From assembly GCF_026151205.1 (NCBI RefSeq), contig NC_087078.1:10328675-10392674 (forward strand): 64,000 bases of DNA. Reading direction: 5' to 3'. This DNA is from Bolinopsis microptera (taxonomy: Eukaryota > Ctenophora > Tentaculata > Lobata > Bolinopsidae). The number at the start of each line of letters is the position of its first letter. Position 1 is the stretch's first letter. The notes under the pieces were generated by a model. It made no database searches, was not told the DNA's origin, and saw only the letters and a list, made by a program, of their open reading frames with translations. This document shows, piece by piece, positions 11,389-22,450 of the stretch. Position numbers and translations under genes: made by a program.

Positions 11389-11667
11389 TAAAACCGTTTT
11401 GTACGGCTGCAAAACCGTAAAAACCAAAGTCACGTGAAATTTTTGGGCGAGCGAATTAGTAAAAGCCGGTGTAATGTGATACGTGCGCATGATACAATAT
11501 AGTGTCTAATACAGGGTGGCCCATAAGTGACTACCCACACGCAACCTCTTAATAACTCACGTAATTCGTCTCCAAATTGCACCAAAATTTCAGAGATTAT
11601 AGATGTATATAGAACGCCAGTGTTATTTGTTTTACAACTTGCCGCCAGCCAGTCTGAGTCTATGCTG

Positions 11668-11761
11668 ATAATACCTTCGCTTCCTTGCGGAAAAAATGTG
11701 CAAATTATCAGCTCTCGGTGTCCCCGAGTTTTAGTGGATATAATTTCCGGAAGGTATTATA
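11668..11761. mobile_element. Second short MITE of the ATAATACCTTC family
   Basis: Bounded by ATAATACCTTC and GAAGGTATTAT in inverse orientation, with an internal part different from the 10974 copy. A mariner-like end (TACAGGGTGGCCCATAAG) sits alone at about 11511 nearby; I find no partner end for it. Confidence 0.6.
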
Positions 11762-12044
11762 ATTATATCTACAAAACAGTAGGGGGCCGGGTGCACGATA
11801 AAAATAAACTTGCTCGGATTTTAAAAATGTGTGTACCATTGTTTTCTAGAGACTGTGAGAATTTTCAGAATACCAAATTTGTCATACCTTTTTGGAATGA
11901 TCAGTGAGTTTCGCCTAAGTGCCATATTTGATGGTGCGCGGCTTTAGGAGCAAAATTAAGTGTAAAAGTCGCGTAATTTGACGAAATTCGTTGATTTTTG
12001 GCGTATTATTTTGTCATATCTTCGGTTCCTGATCATGAATCATG

Positions 12045-12925
12045 CTGAACAATGAACAATCAACGCGGAGTAGAACTAGAAGAGACTGTTACGACTCTCT
12101 TAATTCACTCGGATCCAACAACACGCTAGATATACGATGGATTGCAGCACACATCGGATTGTGGGGGAACGAAAAAGCAAATGAGCTGGCCAAGCTTGGC
12201 ACTATCAGTGAATCCACTTTGAAGTGTCCAATTCCACAATCCTACATCAAGCGTCAAATCGACAACAAAGTCAACAGACTGAATCAGGAAACTTGGTCAA
12301 CTGACGGTCCCAGACACACCAAACTGACACTCGGCCACAAGCATGCCAAAATCATCAAAAACCTCAACACTACACTCAGCAACAACAAACAAGATTACAG
12401 AACTGCAGTTCACCTCATCACGGGTCACTGCGGCCTAAATAAACACCTTCACACCATTTGCAAATCAAACACCAGTGCTTGTCCTATGTGCGGGGACGGA
12501 GAGGAAACTGTCTCACACTTCCTTGGACAGTGTCCGGCTATTGCCAAAATTAGAGGTCAATATTTCAAGGACTACTACCTCTCTGTCAATGACATATTCG
12601 ACAACCAACACATCACCACAATTGTCAATTTCACAAACCGCACCAAACGCTTAATTGTGCTGGAAGAGCTGGATCAGACCGGGGTGACTTAAAGTATTAT
12701 CTCATATGCTGTCTCGTCTCGTTTTACTTTTCCAAACCCAGCTGGCATTTAAGCGTATCATTTTGACTCATATAACATCCTACACCATCCTCCACCAATC
12801 ACTCTGATCTCACCGGCAACCTTCCCCAAGGTTGCCACACCCCAGAGGTAGGCAGAGCATCTCAATGCTATCCTCTCGTGGGCTATCTGGGCCCAGCCTC
12901 TCTAATAAAAAAATATATAAAAAAA
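12045..12925 (+). mobile_element. 5'-truncated LINE tail: RNase H C-terminus, CCHC-type end and 3' UTR
   Basis: Codons 12042-12692 encode the last part of an RNase H domain (WIAAHIGLWGNEKANELAK) and the Cys/His-rich end typical of I/Jockey/R1-group LINEs (HLITGHCGLNKHL, then CPMCGDGEETVSHFLGQC). A stop follows at 12690-12692, then a 3' UTR that ends in an A-rich tail (TAAAAAAATATATAAA). The insertion is truncated inside RNase H, as expected of target-primed reverse transcription. A second, more decayed copy is at 24098-24870 on the minus strand. Confidence 0.85.
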
Positions 12926-13317
12926 ATGAATATTTGCCAGAACCTTCCAATCATTCTTAACTACCGAACCAAAATTAGTTGGGAGAGATTGGCCTTGAAT
13001 AAGAGGTCTGAAAATGACAAAATAGGTATAAATTCGTTGATAACTCAAATTCTGACCATCGAAATTGCTCAAACTAATTTCGGTTCAGTAAAACATAAGT
13101 GTTTACGTAAGCTTTCATTTGGTCAGCTTACATAAATACATTCAATGGCGCACGGCCTAACAACAGCTTTATGCGGATTGCTAAATGATATACAAATGCG
13201 GGAGGGGGAATGGAGGTCAAAACCAACTGGATCTAAAATGACCGAAATTTGGAATTATATGTCCACACAAATATAAAACAATAATAAGGTATACTTACTA
13301 CTGGATACAGTGGGACA

Positions 13318-13395
13318 AGAGTTTATCATTAGCATCCTCATCAGTAGCATCCTCATCAGTAGCATCCTCATCAGTAGCATCCCCATCAGTAGCAT
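13318..13395. repeat. 15-bp tandem repeat, about 4-5 units
   Basis: Units of AGCATCCTCATCAGT, also present in arm B at about 31078-31135 with fewer units. On the minus strand the period is in frame (ATDED repeats), but the surrounding frame is not conserved between the arms, so I do not call it coding. Confidence 0.8.
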
Positions 13396-13924
13396 AATTC
13401 CGTAACTCTTCAGTGGGCAGAGGGAGTGCAGCTGTCAGTTCAAACTTCAAATAACATATCTGGTGATAAAAGTGTATAAGTTTAAATAGTAAGCATATGC
13501 GTGCGGCTGTGACAAGAAACGAGTTAGAGGAGCAATTGTTACAGTTGGTTGCTTCTCCAGTATAAAGGCTAATAAATGGGCTGATGGCATTCATTGTGCG
13601 AGTGCAGTAAAGTAAATTCTATCTAATGACAATGGGGACATTGAACAATAACCGCAAACCGGCGTGATTGAGCTACCTGAATCATGTAAGGTAGATCTGC
13701 GATAAGGGGGCGGGGGCCGGTGCAGGCCGGGGGGTTGTCCGAGATCAATTTCAAAAATTTTTGATTTGTGATTTGACCAAAACCCATAATCTGAATCATG
13801 GGCAGAGTGGACCGCTGCCAGTGTCTCTCTTTCCCAAACAAAAAGAAATGATATTAATTTGAATGACTGTCTGCAAATGCAAAATGATACCGAGAATGAA
13901 ATCGGTCGCTCGCTTTTCCCATTC

Positions 13925-14406
13925 AATTCTTTTCCCGCCGAATAGAGATTCAGCGGAATGACAGGCTGAGTGCCGCCCAGTAATTGTTAAGGTGCAATAT
14001 CAAATACCAAGCTATATTGTATATAGTACTACCAGTACCACGCACTTAAGCTGCATTTTAATACTTGCCATGACACGACTTGCCATGAAGATCAAAGGAT
14101 ATTCAGCTGAAACACTTTACTAATACTAACTAACTAAAAACCATTAGTATCGGAAAAAACACGTGACATTACGAGTAAACACTCTCCAGAGTACGGACAA
14201 AATCTGTTGACGAAATGGACAAAATCTGTCACGAATATATAGCTGTTGCGGCAGCCTTGTTGCACAATCAAAGATTGGTCGGGAAAAGAGTTCTGCAGTA
14301 GTCGAGTAGGTGAGGTCGTGTGCAAGGCAAAAGTGGTTAAGTCGGATCATTGTCAAGGTCGTGGTTGGGCTTATGCTTTGGGTTGGGTTTTGGATACGGG
14401 TAGACC
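13925..14406. other. No gene recognised
   Basis: Unique-looking sequence just right of duplication arm A. Short frames on the minus strand show no domain or splice pattern. Confidence 0.5.
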
Positions 14407-14634
14407 GTAGGGTCAATAGTTTCGCTACCACCATTTCGCTACCACCGTGCGATTAGACTACTTTAAATCCTATAACTATAAGTTACAGGACAATTTTTCG
14501 ATGAATGATTTGACTAAGAGGCCAGGCCCAGCTGTTGAGTGAGTTGTATTTAGAATGACTAGCAGGAACCTGTCCAACCCTAAAGTGGTGTCAAGACTCA
14601 AGAGACTAAAATTATTTTAGTAAAATAATTATTA
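14407..14634. repeat. Direct repeat R1 (partner at 15438-15649)
   Basis: Begins GTAGGGTCAATAG, contains TTCGCTACCACC twice and ends AAATAATTATTA. It is repeated in the same orientation about 1.03 kb downstream, with one 20-base replacement. Its last 80 bases carry the interspersed TGGTGTCAAGACTCAAGAG motif also found at 17892-18175, 23690 and 30244-30545. Confidence 0.8.
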
Positions 14635-14643
14635 CTTCTTTTT

Positions 14644-14701
14644 CTGATTAAAATACAACCGGCTTTTTTTGAAAGCCAGTTGTATTTTTGCAGCAAATCA
14701 G
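14644..14701. repeat. 58-bp hairpin element H1
   Basis: CTGATT...AATCAG flank a near-perfect stem (ATACAACCGGCTT with its inverse around a T-rich loop). An almost identical 58-base copy, H2, is at 18739-18796. Confidence 0.8.
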
Positions 14702-14868
14702 TGTACGTGTACTATCGGTGTAGAGATAGTCAGAGGAGAAGATAGAAGTTCGGTGTTTAAGAACTCTTCTCAGTGTACGTGTACTATCGGTGTAGAGATA
14801 GTCAGAGGAGAAGATAAAAGTTCGGTGTTTAAGAACTCTTCTCAGTGTACGTGTACTGTCGGTGTAGA
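14699..14868. repeat. 72-bp tandem repeat, about 2.4 units
   Basis: Units start at 14699, 14771 and 14843 with CAGTGTACGTGTACT. The period is a multiple of three, so an open frame runs through it, but nothing else suggests a protein. Confidence 0.85.
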
Positions 14869-15437
14869 GATTTATTTTAGTAAAGGTCGGTGTGACTAGT
14901 TTACTATCAGTGTATAGATAGTAACTGTCGGTGTGACTAGTGACAATTGTAGTACAATTGTGGGTGCGGTGATTAAGCTTTGGAGAAGAAGAAGAAACTG
15001 TCTTGTTGTATTAAACCATTTTATAATTAGTATTTGTTGTAAGTTTTTCTTGGAGAAGTTATCTTTTGACTCTTAAGATTGCGAACAAAATGAAGAAGCA
15101 GACTTTAGGCTAGAAACTTTATTGAATTGAAATAATCATTCCACGTAACTACGTCAAAATAACTTATCCAAGAAAAATCAAGTTTAAATGCGACTCATAA
15201 ATATAGCCCCCTTGAACTATTTGTTGTTACATTGATAAATATTAATAGTTAATCTCTGTGTTAGTCAGCTGTGTATGTGAGAAAGAGCGTTAGCAGTGTG
15301 ACCCTAGCATACTAATATCTAGATAAACTCAGTTGTTACAAGTTGTTTATTGACTGTATTGATTGACTATTTATTTACTATCATTTGTAGATTGTGTGTA
15401 TCCTTTGTTCTCGTGTCTAATATTAATCAGTTTATCA
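14869..15437. other. Spacer between direct repeats R1 and R2, no gene seen
   Basis: AT-rich. If R1/R2 are terminal repeats of a small non-autonomous element, this and the 72-bp repeats are its body. Confidence 0.4.
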
Positions 15438-15649
15438 GTAGGGTCAATAGTTTCGCTACCACCATTTCGCTACCACCTATTGTGCTATTACTATAAGTTA
15501 CAGGACAATTTTTCGATGAATGATTTGACTAAGAGGCCAGGCCCAGCTGTTGAGTGAGTTGTATTTAGAATGACTAGCAGGAACCTGGCCAACCCTAAAG
15601 TGGTGTCAAGACTCAAGAGACTAAAATTATTTTAGTAAAATAATTATTA
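15438..15649. repeat. Direct repeat R2 (partner of R1)
   Basis: Same start and end motifs as R1. It lacks the GTGCGATTAGACTAC segment, which is replaced by a shorter one. Confidence 0.8.
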
Positions 15650-17095
15650 GAGTATTATACCCAACATTGACCGGCGAACTGATAGTTACTTAAGAAGCAA
15701 TGAAACTACGATCTTTTAGATAAAATGAGTCATAGTACTTCCAGCAGGAGCCATCATAAGTGACATAAATCTAAAAGATAGTATGGTTAGTTTCTAAATA
15801 AAAACTGAAACTCTGAAAAAGAAACTGCTGTGGAATATGAAACATCGAAAAAGGGACCAAAGTCTTTAAGGTCTTTAAAGTCTTTAAGGGACTTTAAGTG
15901 CAGTATTGTTTTATACATATCATGAAACGGATCGTTTGCCCGCCATTTTGATTTGTTTCAATTGTTCGAATTATAATGCTCCTGCTATAACTGCAGTCGA
16001 GCACTCTTTTTGGGAAACTAAGCAACAACTATTTGTTATATATAATACATATATATCCACCAGCGGGCGCTTGTATAAAAGTCAACTATAAACAGTTCAG
16101 TTAAACAAAATTTTGGGCTGCGTCGTATATAGGGGCTGGAGATAAGTGATCCATACTGGCACTGCATTCCTGGACCGTGGGAATGTCAGCCAATCATATT
16201 GCGCTGCGTGGTATAGGGACTGAGGCCAATAAGTGATATAGTGCATTCCTTGAGCCGTGGGAACCATTAAGATGTAGTGTCAGTGACATAATGATAAATA
16301 TGGTGTACGTGTCTTGTAATAGTTGAATATTAATAGTTTAGGCCCCAAAATTTGAGCAGTGTGGGAATTTCAATTTGTTGTTTTTTTGTGTTCGTATAGT
16401 TTGTGGTGAGTTTAACGTCAGTTTAAGATACTACACTAAGTTTCATGTCGCGATCATCGGCACACGAGCTGCATGAGCAGCCCTACCGGACACAAAAATA
16501 AAATATATTATATATATCTCCGGGCTATATTATTATATCCACCAGCGGGCTATATTTGCGCCATAAATGCGGCCGCTTTTTTTGTGGATGACCGCTCAAT
16601 TTCCCGATCCGTGACGGCGTATTTTATTATATTCCATACAACCTGGGGACCCCAGTTTTTACCGTTTATAAGCATGCAGATATGGCGGAGTGACAGGCCG
16701 AGCGCCACCAAGTTAATATAATTCCATATTGAATTCGAAAATCGTGTATATTTCTATGTTACCATATACTTATTGTTTATGCAACCTGACACCCGACACG
16801 GATCTGTGCAAAATAGTAATAGTAACTCAAAATAATAATAGTATGCTATCAAGTATCAATTAGTGCCTAGTGGGATATGCACATGGTGAAATTGATACCT
16901 ATTTAACAGAGGAGTTCTGGTATTATGCAGCTAGACCTTTCAATTATTAAATAATTATTAAGCACTCTTCCTACCTCTAACTAGTAACTACCACTAACAA
17001 CTGGGGTGTTTGACTCCAATTCCTACTCGCCTGACTAAAAGACCTGATATTGCACAATTTAGTGTACCTAACGGGCGCAATTCTTGTTTATTATA
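15650..17095. other. No gene; scattered short repeats
   Basis: Contains ATATCCACCAGCGGGC twice (about 16050 and 16538) and two related blocks with ATTCCT..CCGTGGGAA at 16160 and 16240. No domain or splice pattern is recognised. Confidence 0.5.
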
Positions 17096-17097
17096 AA

Positions 17098-17403
17098 GCA
17101 CTGAAAACTCTCCTATGTTTACAAATTTTAAAGTTTCGAATTGATGCATCACGCGAAAAAAAGCATTAGCAAGAGATTTTGAAGAAGCGAAAAGTAACAA
17201 CTTTAAGGAATAACTTGATGGATATATTTATGATCATGAATAATAATATCAATAAATTTAGAGCATTAAAACTCTCCTATGTTTTTAAATTTTAAAGTTT
17301 CGAATTGACGTATCACGCGAAAAAAGCATTAGCAAGAGATTTTGAAGAAGCGAAAAGTAACAACTTTAAGGAATAACTTGATGGATATATTTATGATCAT
17401 GAA
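17098..17403. repeat. Tandem duplication of an approximately 135-bp unit
   Basis: The block from AAACTCTCCTATGTTT through GGATATATTTATGATCATG occurs at about 17103-17237 and again at about 17270-17403, with a few substitutions. Confidence 0.8.
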
Positions 17404-17573
17404 TAAATTTATGATCATGCATTGCTGTACTCTGTACAATTTGAAAAGTATTTAATAAAAAATAAAGCTGCGCCGCAAGCTGATTAGTAGATCGCTGGAC
17501 AAAATTTCAAAACAAATACAAGCTACATAAGTCCCACACGTTTATCGTACGTTTTTAGATTCCCGCACTATAT

Positions 17574-17678
17574 AGTGACAACACTATATTATGACAAGCA
17601 CTTTATAGTGAAATGTCACTATATGGAGTTGTCACTATATAGTGTTGTCGCTATATAGTGTTGTCACTATATAGTGCG
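17574..17678. mobile_element. Mini inverted-repeat element built of CACTATATAGTG palindromes
   Basis: Its ends are CGCACTATATAGTGACAAC and the exact inverse GTTGTCACTATATAGTGCG. The inside repeats variants of the 12-base palindrome CACTATATAGTG. No clear target duplication is seen. Confidence 0.65.
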
Positions 17679-17837
17679 ATTTTACCACGTTTTTAGCTAG
17701 TCAAAATTCTCAAAGAGACCCCAGGCAGAGCAAAACCAGTGTGTTAAGTAGGAACCGACATACCGGCTCTCAGTGGGTCAAACACTGACAGCCACTCAAG
17801 AGCCGTTCTAAGAGCACTCCAGAACAGGGATAGAGAT

Positions 17838-17887
17838 GTGACGTCATAACACGTGTTGTGACGTCACGCCACGTGTTATGACGTCAC
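17838..17887. repeat. 50-bp near-perfect palindrome with TGACGTCA and CACGTG boxes
   Basis: The sequence equals its reverse complement except at the bases around TT/GC. It holds three TGACGTCA cores (the CRE octamer) and two CACGTG cores (E-box). It abuts the interspersed repeat at 17892. A binding-site role is possible but no gene start lies nearby. Confidence 0.75.
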
Positions 17888-17891
17888 ACCA

Positions 17892-18175
17892 CTCTGACAC
17901 CACGGCATCAACTTTAACGCGAATTACGGCAAAAACCGTAAGAGATATACAACTGAAACTTTTTTGACTGGGTCAAATGCTTTAATGGCCTCCAAATCAG
18001 CATGAAAAAATTAAAAAATTGGCCAAGAAATAACAATTTCAGTGCCCAAAATGTTGACCCCCAAGTGGTGTCAAAAACGCGAATTGAATAGGTAATAATT
18101 TATTTAGTCTCTTGAGTCTTGACTCTTGACACCACTTAAGGGTTAGACGGGTTCCTGCTAGGAACATTACATTTC
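17892..18175. repeat. Interspersed repeat F1 (about 285 bp)
   Basis: Runs from CTGACACCACGGCATCAAC to GGTTAGACGGGTTCCTGC. An inverted copy is at 30244-30545. Parts occur in the inverted repeat at 5338-6578, in R1/R2 and at 23580-23700. Both full copies share the CTTTAATGGCCTCCAAATC core. Confidence 0.85.
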
Positions 18176-18738
18176 AGCCATGCAAAATTACAATGACATA
18201 TTTTTATATACAAATTGATAAAATTATAGTACTGCAATTATATAAGTTGCTTAATGCGTGGCTGAATGACAAATAACTAACTAAGAAGAACAAGAAAAAT
18301 AAACTTGATTATATAATAATTAATTCGGCTGATCCAACACATAGCAAGGGCCACATTAACGTTGGGGCTGTCAAATACAAATAATAAACTGAAACCGTAG
18401 TAGTGTAATATAGGTTATGGTATAACATGTTAGTTTGGTCACCTGTATTACTGCCGTTTTCTCAGAAAAGCCTGAAGTAAGTCACATCGTCGCCATTTCG
18501 AGATATTACGACTTTTGCGGGTTTTTTTCTCCGATTAGATTTTGCCTAAGATCAAAATTAAACACGTTGGTCGTTGAGTTATCAATAAATAGTCAAATTT
18601 TATTTGTCAAAAAAATTGAAGCTTTGAGCCGACCATATTTTTAGAAACAACCGTTTTTATGGCAATTAATTGAGCTAATTTTTCATACTGCTTGGACTCA
18701 CTTCCTTTTCTGAGAAAAATGTTGACTTACTTCCTTTT
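18176..18738. other. No gene recognised
   Basis: AT-rich. One short plus-strand frame shows no domain. Confidence 0.5.
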
Positions 18739-18796
18739 CTGATTAAAATACAACCGGCTTTTTTTGGAAGCCGGTTGTATTTTTGCAGCAAATCAG
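18739..18796. repeat. 58-bp hairpin element H2
   Basis: A second copy of the hairpin at 14644-14701, with a slightly more perfect stem (GGAAGCCGGTTGTAT). It lies about 60 bases beyond the 3' end of RT element copy B. Confidence 0.8.
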
Positions 18797-18964
18797 ATCG
18801 TGACACTGTTAGTAGGGAACCCTACGAAAGAAATAGAGACTTTTGAAAGTGTCGTCTGAATATATATATATAAAATTATTCAAACAATATACACATAATA
18901 TAGCAATGACCCTATATAAAATCTACCCTTTAAGAATTAAAAAAGTTTCCCAAACAATCAAAAA

Positions 18965-21008
18965 TTACCCTTGGCCTTGTGGCTCCAAGTTAAGATCTAG
19001 ACTGTTTATATCAACAATGTTTTTTCTCGCACCTCTGTCTCCACGGAGAGAAATCACTGCTGTTCTTAGGATTTCAAAGCGAAGACGCTTTCTAATGTAT
19101 CCTACAGCATCCGAGTACCTCTGGCCAGTGTGGTACTCCATCTTACTGGCCAGCTTCTTAACCAGTCTTTCAGCTTCACCACCCATTCCACCAGAAGTCG
19201 AGAAAACTAAAGGTGTGAAGCTTCCTTTCTCCACTTCAAGAACCCTTGCGTTGTAACATCGCTTTTTCTCATTTTCATGGGACTGGTACATCGCTGGGAT
19301 TGATTTGCTTGCATTGGAGGGGGCTGGGGCATGAAATACCCTTACATCAAAAAATGCCCTCTCTGAAGCATTCCAAATCGGTCTTGCAGAAATGTCCAGC
19401 CTAGTTTGGTCTCCTAGGACTGTTCCCTTTGGTATCTCTAGACCATCAACTGTAAGAAGAACTGGCTCAGTCTGCACATCCTTGCATTTCACAGTTCTCA
19501 TTAGTTCTGCAAAGGTGTCTCTCAGCGAGTTGTGTCGCAGTGACACATATCCACCGAGTTTGCAGATGAGTGCATGGTTTGCTGAGTATTTCTGGCCATA
19601 CGTACATGTCTTAGGGCAGTCCTAACTCTTTTAAAGGTAGTGCTGTTAACCAAGCACTTGCCCCTTTCTCAGCAGCTAGTTGGAACATCAACTTTGCCAG
19701 TGGTGTTGACTCGAGCTCCTGGCATATTTCTGCTTGTTTTTGTCGATAGAAGAGATTTCGTTCAGTCGTTATCTCAGTTTTCACTCCTTTGCTATGTCTC
19801 CAGTCCTCTGTGTAGTTGTCTACCTGCTTGAGAATAGCTTCTTTAAGGGGTTTTGTGGCTTTTCATGAGAATTTGTACTCTCGGTCTGCCATGTCCATCA
19901 TAACTGGTATACCCAATCCTCCATATCTTAGTGGTAGAGCCATTATGTTCCTTAGTTCATCAGTGCAGCTAAACAACCTGTTGATGATAGCTGTGATAAA
20001 CTCATCACGTGTTACTTGTTCCAGAGGAGTGAGCCTATCTGCAACTCCTGGGGTAGTTCTGAACACATAGTTCTATCTTTTACTAAGCCCATACATGTAT
20101 GCACTGTATGCTATTTGAGGTTCTCTTGATGCTATATCACTTAACTGATTAAGATCACGACACCATTCTTTAACTTTTTCCTCGATGAAAGCCTCTTTTC
20201 CTTGATCCGATCCGATGAAGCTGCCTAGATATCGTCGACCAATGCTTGTCACATTAACATCTGGGAATAAGTTTCTTGCCTTCTCTTGGTGCTCAGGCTT
20301 GACTATCACCCAAGTTTTAGAAGATTTAGGGTTGTATCCAAAGAGTGGTCCTTTAATGCAGAGGTTATCCCACCACTTCCTCATTTCTTCAAGTTTTCCC
20401 CCAGCAGCAGAGTCGTCAGCACACCAGATCTGAGTCACCTTTCTCTCAATGTTTCCTGCATCAATCAATGGTATTGTACCACAGGCATAAAATCCCATGG
20501 CCGGTGGGTCACCTTGTGTGGTCCCTTCTTCACTAAAAAGATGCTCATCTCCTCCTGCAATGAACAGTCTAGAAGGCATTCTGTAGGTGTTCATAATGTA
20601 AGTAGCAACTTCTGGACATACAATGTACATGTTGTTGAGAGCTGCCCCTCGGTTCAGCAAGTTGAATGCATTCTCTGCATCCACTAAGATGATAGGTTCA
20701 GTTTCAGGGTCTTCAAAGCAGTCCCTTGCAGCGTGGACTGCTGCTTCCACTCCTCCCTGAAGACCGGCACAAACTTGAATAGGAGCAGTGGCTCCAACCA
20801 GATCTTTCTGTAGGAGGGTCATTACTGTTTTCCCTATTATCTTTCGTAAGACTTCACCTATGCCTACAGGCCTGACTCCAGGCTTTTTATCCAGGGGAAC
20901 AAGTCGACAAGCTGTTAATGAGGTCAACAGCGTTGGATCCAAATCTTTGACACATAGTTTCCTTGCTATCCCTGCTATGGCATTACATAGATCCTCACAC
21001 TTCTTACC
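18965..21008 (-). pseudogene. RT - zinc knuckle - endonuclease polyprotein, copy B, disabled
   Basis: The longest open part (20942-20073, 289 codons) covers the RT palm with ILVDAENAFN, TTQGDPPAM and the catalytic box, here CADDS rather than YADDS, so the box is altered. Lesions differ from copy A: TGG to TAG at about 20071 (after GLSKR), TGT to TGA at about 19863, and a 73-base deletion near 19625 that removes the end of the thumb region before the zinc knuckle. The knuckle (CPKTC) and endonuclease part (19546-18965, FFDVR and GSFTPLVFS) are otherwise nearly identical to copy A. Confidence 0.75.
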
Positions 21009-21423
21009 ATTGTTTGTTTTAAAGACCCGAGGGCCACCCTTAAGGGCTTTGAAACCGGTTTATTGACAATATAATATATAAATAAACTGAAATCGTAACA
21101 TTCATGTCAATACTAACTGAAATAATATAATCTGTAGTTAAAATAATAATACTTACTGTCACTTAATTAAGATATATGATGTAATAAAATGAATCTCTTT
21201 ATTTCCACACTAATTCACACACCAAGCTTTAATTCACACACCAAAACTTTAAATTTTATCAGATTACTAATGTCCTAATATATACGTCTCTTATCTCTTA
21301 GTTAAAAAGTCAGGGGTGCAGCCGTTTAACTTCAATTAAGATTAAAACAATTCATCACGCTGGATCACGATGTTATTCTATCAAAATCAGCTAGGCGTTA
21401 TTTGAATTGATTGCTGGAAGTTT

Positions 21424-22122
21424 AGAACAATATGTGGTCAGTTGAACTGGGTAGCTGCTCAATCACGCCCAGATTTGTCATTCATGACGTATGATTTAAA
21501 TGTAACAAAGAGTGTAGATCCAGTAGAAGCTGTTAAGAAGGCCAATAAAGCATTCAGACGGATGAAAGAGCTCAACGGTTGTTACAACACAAAGTTCTCA
21601 AAGTTAGGAGACATTTCTACACTAAAGATAGTGATCTACTCTGATGCATCATCTATGAACCTCGGTGACAAGGTGTCCACAGGAAAAGGTCATCTAATAG
21701 TCCTAATGAATGAGGAAGGAAAGATATCACCGTTATCATGGGGAAGTCATAAATGTAAACGAGTTGTAAGCAGCACTTTGAGCGCAGAGACTTTGGCATT
21801 CAAAGATACATTAGATCATGGAATGTATGTCTCTCATCTGATAAGTGAGATCTACTTCGATCAATTTGATAAGTCAATGGTTCCAGTAATAGGCTTTACA
21901 GACAATCAATCATTAGATAAAGCTTTGCGTTCAAGTAAACATGTTGAAGAAAAGAGGTTGAACGTTGATCTGGCTACCATTAGACAAATGCAGCAGAAAG
22001 ATGAGATTGAAGTAAAATGGGAAGAGGGAGCTAAACAGCTTGCGGATCCCTTTACTAAAATAACCAGTAACAGTGATAAACTTTTAGTGATGCTAAATAA
22101 AGGAGAAATTGTTTCAATTTAA
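21424..22122 (+). CDS. Ty1/Copia RNase H end of pol (fragment)
   Basis: Begins in frame with the conserved RT/RNase H junction (GQLNWVAAQSRPDLSF), and continues with the RNase H acidic motifs: YSDAS near the start, SAET in the middle and FTDNQSL. It closes with the usual Copia C-terminus EVKWEEGAKQLADPFTK. About 230 codons remain; gag, protease, integrase and most of the RT are absent. Such RNase H ends are common in Copia elements of marine invertebrates. The open frame suggests that the insertion is fairly young. Confidence 0.85.
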   Translation, partial: RTICGQLNWVAAQSRPDLSFMTYDLNVTKSVDPVEAVKKANKAFRRMKELNGCYNTKFSKLGDISTLKIVIYSDASSMNLGDKVSTGKGHLIVLMNEEGKISPLSWGSHKCKRVVSSTLSAETLAFKDTLDHGMYVSHLISEIYFDQFDKSMVPVIGFTDNQSLDKALRSSKHVEEKRLNVDLATIRQMQQKDEIEVKWEEGAKQLADPFTKITSNSDKLLVMLNKGEIVSI

Positions 22123-22257
22123 TTGATATTTAATGGTTTTTTAATTAGTGGTAGGTTTTGACGCCAATGAAACAGTGTGCATTTGTTTTTTTTAATTGTT
22201 TATAAATTGTTTATAATTACAAGTGACGATGACTTTAATGTATAATTAACCTTTAAA

Positions 22258-22419
22258 AAAATTAAAAAAATTAAAAAAAAAAAAAAAAAAAGCAACAAAA
22301 AAAAAAAAAAAAAAAAAAAAAACAATCCGAAGTCCTGGTGACACTTTGTCAAGATCAGCTTATTAAAAGAAAAAGACAATCCGAAGTTCCGGTGACACTT
22401 TGTCAAGAATCAGCCCATC

Positions 22420-22448
<29 letters not shown>
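22258..22448. repeat. Poly(A) tracts around a duplicated 50-bp segment
   Basis: Long A-runs at about 22270-22320 and 22420-22448 flank two copies of CAATCCGAAGT(C/T)C..GGTGACACTTTGTCAAGA, one with an internal AAAAGAAAAAGA. This looks like repeated insertion or slippage at an A-rich tail. Confidence 0.75.

Positions 22449-22450
<2 letters not shown>

Larger units (their letters stand above)
6579..13924. repeat. Segmental duplication, arm A (GPCR A and flanks)
   Basis: Collinear with 26062-31783 in the same orientation and nearly identical outside indels. Homology starts at GTTGAAAGTATTAAAAC and ends at CATTCAATT. Arm A carries an extra 2.2 kb (about 10970-13155) that arm B lacks; arm B reads straight through with only a few bases there. 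Confidence 0.9.

Noticed and set aside
11500-11530. Full mariner element at TACAGGGTGGCCCATAAG
   Set aside because: Only one end is found; no inverse end occurs within the insertion.
13298-13926. Minus-strand frames as possible first exons of GPCR A
   Set aside because: The equivalent frame in duplication arm B is broken by indels and no hydrophobic signal peptide is seen.
14669-14899. Cys-rich repeated frame (QCTCTIGVEI)
   Set aside because: It is only the 72-bp tandem repeat read in frame; no signal peptide or splice context.
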